Shown one piece after another: positions 61,344 to 64,000 of a stretch of DNA of 64,000 nt. Origin of the DNA: Aureliella helgolandensis (GTDB lineage Bacteria > Planctomycetota > Planctomycetia > Pirellulales > Pirellulaceae). The position numbers and the translations under genes were made by a program. Under the pieces are notes generated by a model. It had not been told where the DNA came from, did not search any database, and saw nothing but the letters and a program-made list of their open reading frames with translations. The stretch spans positions 2,356,001-2,420,000 of the forward strand of contig NZ_CP036298.1 in assembly GCF_007752135.1 (NCBI RefSeq), given 5' to 3'. The stretch's first letter is position 1, and every line of letters begins with the position of its first letter.

Positions 61344-62816
61344 TTGCACTAGCCTTTCAGGGGAGTTTTTGGCGTAATTTGGAGGTGCAAATTGGGTATT
61401 TCACTTCAGCTCATCTTCCTTCAGTCCTTTGAACAATACGCTGCCACACACCGCCTTTCTAAAGACATGTGGCGGGCTGCTTACTCTATTACCGATTGTC
61501 GCACCTACAAGCTCGGTGGACACTATCTCAGCTGCCCAAGTGGACACCAGTGCGAGCAGCAGTTCAATTCCTGCCGACATCGCAATTGCCCACAGTGTGC
61601 CTTGTTAGCTCGTGAACAGTGGCTTGCCGGATGGGCAGAACGACTGTTGAAAGTGCCGCACTATCACGTGGTGTTCACCACTCCCCACCAGCTCAACGTA
61701 CTCTGGCGGTACAACCGAAAGTTGTTTGCAGACGCCCTGTTCGCCGCTGCAACCGGAGCCTTGAAGAAGCTCTTGGCGGACCCCAAATATCTCGGTGCCA
61801 CTCCCGGCATGTTAGCCGCGCTCCATACCTGGAGTCAAACCCTAGCAGCCCACGTCCATCTGCATGTTCTAGTGACCGCTGGTGGGCTGGACTCCAGTGG
61901 TAAATGGAAGAACTCCCTCAGGCAGTGCTTGCTGCCACGTAAGGTATTGATGATTATCTTTCGAGGAAAGCTTCGCTCAGAGCTGCTGGCGGCCCTGGAC
62001 CGAGGCAAGCTTGAATTGCCACCGGATCACTCCACGGCTCAGGTGCGAAGCTTACTGAACATGCTCGGACGAAAAGTCTGGAATGTCAAGATTCTTGATC
62101 GCTACGACCATGGCGCGGGGGTGCTCAACTACTTGGCTCGCTACCTCAAAGGCGGCCCCATTGCTCCTAGCCGCTTTATCAGCCTCACCCCGCACAGCCT
62201 GCGGTTCCGCTGTCGTCCAGGGAGTCAAGAGGCCGGAGGCGGGGAGGTCCGCTTGCCCATCGATGAGTTCTTCACGCGGCTGTTGAACCACGTTCCGCCG
62301 AAGAGTATGAAAACAGTGCGTGGCTACGGCCTGTACGCTGGCGGCCAACGCGAGCAACTCAACATAGCCCGCGTCGCAGTCGGGCAAACCGCCTTGCCCA
62401 AGCATCCTGCTCCAGCGATTGCCTGGCAAGAGATCTGCGTCGCGCTGGGACGTGAGGACGCTTCGGTGTGTCGTCACTGTGGAGCCAAGTTGGTGGTGGA
62501 AGGCTATTTTCGCTGTGCTCGCCCTCCGCCAAAGCCAGTGTTTTGCACAGTTGAAGTGGGGAATCGATGAGAAAGAAGCCAGAATTCACATTGCAAGCAA
62601 AGCAGAGTTGTCTGACGGTCCGTCCCCACCTATCCCAGCTTGGACTCAACGCCCCACCCACGACACCGAATGGCTCTGCCATGGAAAGCAATTTCCAAGA
62701 TATAAAGAGTCCTCCGGCCATTCCGCAATAGTGCAACCAAAAATTGCACCTGATTTGTGTCCCATGACCACTTTGCGGTACAATGTCTACCCATCACAAA
62801 CAGGTGAATTTAACCG
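61344..62816 (+). mobile_element. IS91-family element, copy 1
   Basis: The sequence from TTGCACTAGCCTTTCAGG onward recurs 1473 bases later, so the element is about 1473 bp. It has one transposase gene, with no inverted repeats or target duplication, as is usual for this rolling-circle family. The left boundary abuts CAAG, one of the tetranucleotides reported as preferred target of IS91-like elements. The right boundary meets the second copy, so its end is read from the repeat period. Position of ori and ter ends is not assigned. Confidence 0.85.
61392..62570 (+). CDS. IS91-family transposase
   Basis: 392 residues with a TTG start preceded by GGAGGTG. An N-terminal zinc cluster (CPSGHQCEQQFNSCRHRNCPQC spans it; Cys pairs are the key) precedes the HUH pair HVHLHV near residue 154. 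Two Tyr occur in the second motif, DRYDHGAGVLNYLARYLKG near 237-255, as in Y2 relaxase-like transposases. A C-terminal zinc pair CRHCGAK closes the protein. It nicks single-stranded DNA for rolling-circle transposition. Copy 2 appears identical where visible. Confidence 0.93.
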   Translation: MGISLQLIFLQSFEQYAATHRLSKDMWRAAYSITDCRTYKLGGHYLSCPSGHQCEQQFNSCRHRNCPQCALLAREQWLAGWAERLLKVPHYHVVFTTPHQLNVLWRYNRKLFADALFAAATGALKKLLADPKYLGATPGMLAALHTWSQTLAAHVHLHVLVTAGGLDSSGKWKNSLRQCLLPRKVLMIIFRGKLRSELLAALDRGKLELPPDHSTAQVRSLLNMLGRKVWNVKILDRYDHGAGVLNYLARYLKGGPIAPSRFISLTPHSLRFRCRPGSQEAGGGEVRLPIDEFFTRLLNHVPPKSMKTVRGYGLYAGGQREQLNIARVAVGQTALPKHPAPAIAWQEICVALGREDASVCRHCGAKLVVEGYFRCARPPPKPVFCTVEVGNR

Positions 62817-64000
62817 TTGCACTAGCCTTTCAGGGGAGTTTTTGGCGTAATTTGGAGGTGCAAATTGGGTATTTCACTTCAGCTCATCTTCCTTCAGTCC
62901 TTTGAACAATACGCTGCCACACACCGCCTTTCTAAAGACATGTGGCGGGCTGCTTACTCTATTACCGATTGTCGCACCTACAAGCTCGGTGGACACTATC
63001 TCAGCTGCCCAAGTGGACACCAGTGCGAGCAGCAGTTCAATTCCTGCCGACATCGCAATTGCCCACAGTGTGCCTTGTTAGCTCGTGAACAGTGGCTTGC
63101 CGGATGGGCAGAACGACTGTTGAAAGTGCCGCACTATCACGTGGTGTTCACCACTCCCCACCAGCTCAACGTACTCTGGCGGTACAACCGAAAGTTGTTT
63201 GCAGACGCCCTGTTCGCCGCTGCAACCGGAGCCTTGAAGAAGCTCTTGGCGGACCCCAAATATCTCGGTGCCACTCCCGGCATGTTAGCCGCGCTCCATA
63301 CCTGGAGTCAAACCCTAGCAGCCCACGTCCATCTGCATGTTCTAGTGACCGCTGGTGGGCTGGACTCCAGTGGTAAATGGAAGAACTCCCTCAGGCAGTG
63401 CTTGCTGCCACGTAAGGTATTGATGATTATCTTTCGAGGAAAGCTTCGCTCAGAGCTGCTGGCGGCCCTGGACCGAGGCAAGCTTGAATTGCCACCGGAT
63501 CACTCCACGGCTCAGGTGCGAAGCTTACTGAACATGCTCGGACGAAAAGTCTGGAATGTCAAGATTCTTGATCGCTACGACCATGGCGCGGGGGTGCTCA
63601 ACTACTTGGCTCGCTACCTCAAAGGCGGCCCCATTGCTCCTAGCCGCTTTATCAGCCTCACCCCGCACAGCCTGCGGTTCCGCTGTCGTCCAGGGAGTCA
63701 AGAGGCCGGAGGCGGGGAGGTCCGCTTGCCCATCGATGAGTTCTTCACGCGGCTGTTGAACCACGTTCCGCCGAAGAGTATGAAAACAGTGCGTGGCTAC
63801 GGCCTGTACGCTGGCGGCCAACGCGAGCAACTCAACATAGCCCGCGTCGCAGTCGGGCAAACCGCCTTGCCCAAGCATCCTGCTCCAGCGATTGCCTGGC
63901 AAGAGATCTGCGTCGCGCTGGGACGTGAGGACGCTTCGGTGTGTCGTCACTGTGGAGCCAAGTTGGTGGTGGAAGGCTATTTTCGCTGTGCTCGCCCTCC
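62817..64000 (+). mobile_element. IS91-family element, copy 2, cut by the window end
   Basis: A direct tandem of copy 1. The sequences at 61619 and 63092, 62052 and 63525, and 62083 and 63556 are all 1473 bases apart and appear identical. Base 62817 follows ...AACCG of copy 1 without any spacer. The right end is outside the window. Confidence 0.9.
62865..64000 (+). CDS. IS91-family transposase, copy 2, partial at the window end
   Basis: A second identical transposase gene, same TTG start and GGAGGTG site. It stays open to the last base of the window (about 378 codons), missing the last 14 or so codons. All visible motifs match copy 1, including the zinc cluster, HUH and Y2 regions. There is no sign of decay. 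Confidence 0.93.
   Translation, partial: MGISLQLIFLQSFEQYAATHRLSKDMWRAAYSITDCRTYKLGGHYLSCPSGHQCEQQFNSCRHRNCPQCALLAREQWLAGWAERLLKVPHYHVVFTTPHQLNVLWRYNRKLFADALFAAATGALKKLLADPKYLGATPGMLAALHTWSQTLAAHVHLHVLVTAGGLDSSGKWKNSLRQCLLPRKVLMIIFRGKLRSELLAALDRGKLELPPDHSTAQVRSLLNMLGRKVWNVKILDRYDHGAGVLNYLARYLKGGPIAPSRFISLTPHSLRFRCRPGSQEAGGGEVRLPIDEFFTRLLNHVPPKSMKTVRGYGLYAGGQREQLNIARVAVGQTALPKHPAPAIAWQEICVALGREDASVCRHCGAKLVVEGYFRCARP

Overview
The window reads as a bacterial chromosome, most likely a planctomycete of the Pirellulales type. This rests on family-level impressions: an N-terminal LEPR-like motif on a giant exported protein, an LptD-like outer-membrane protein, many secreted repeat proteins, weak Shine-Dalgarno usage and G+C in the mid-50s. 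A prophage-like element is inserted next to a tRNA-Arg gene, and two head-to-tail IS91-family elements close the window.

Bases 1-27600 are host chromosome. An exported ankyrin-repeat protein overlaps the end of an exported lipase carrying a 40-unit Ser-Pro spacer. Next come a sulfotransferase/glycosyltransferase/TPR fusion, a reduced SDR protein and a 2OG-Fe(II) oxygenase-like protein. A non-coding block of 119-bp tandem repeats follows. Then there are HEAT/TPR and STN-like proteins, tsaE, a polytopic membrane protein, an exported MsrA-MsrB fusion, cutC, glmS, a neutral zinc metallopeptidase, a large LptD-like protein, and a glyoxylate pair (class V aminotransferase plus beta-hydroxyacid dehydrogenase).

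Bases 27621-61343 hold tRNA-Arg(ACG) and a prophage of siphovirus type. The left arm has small genes and a tyrosine recombinase. An early block follows: CsrA, a zinc-cysteine protein, a FEN/5'-3' exonuclease, a small protein ending in a sliding-clamp-like motif, a FliA-like sigma factor, and a lambda-O-like initiator whose gene contains three 21-bp iterons followed by an A+T-rich tract, a candidate origin. A P-loop ATPase on the minus strand looks like accessory cargo, and a minus-strand operon encodes receptor-binding or tail-fibre proteins. Rightward genes then encode exported and membrane proteins (one papain-like), terminase, a DNA methyltransferase, gpW-like protein, portal, protease-scaffold, capsid, connectors, tail tube, tail chaperones with a probable -1 frameshift, tape measure and distal-tail proteins. 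The order (TerL, W, portal, protease/scaffold, capsid, connectors, tube, G/GT, tape measure) is lambda-like. I see no right attachment site; it may lie beyond the window or have been lost.

Bases 61344-64000 are one complete and one window-truncated IS91-family copy in direct tandem, period 1473 bp.

The most interesting items are the in-gene origin, the pairing of a phage CsrA with a phage sigma factor, the cargo ATPase, the histone-H1-like tail on the terminase, the unlisted -1 frame tail-chaperone extension, and the overlapping lipase/ankyrin pair. All functional calls come from reading motifs by eye; no database search was possible.
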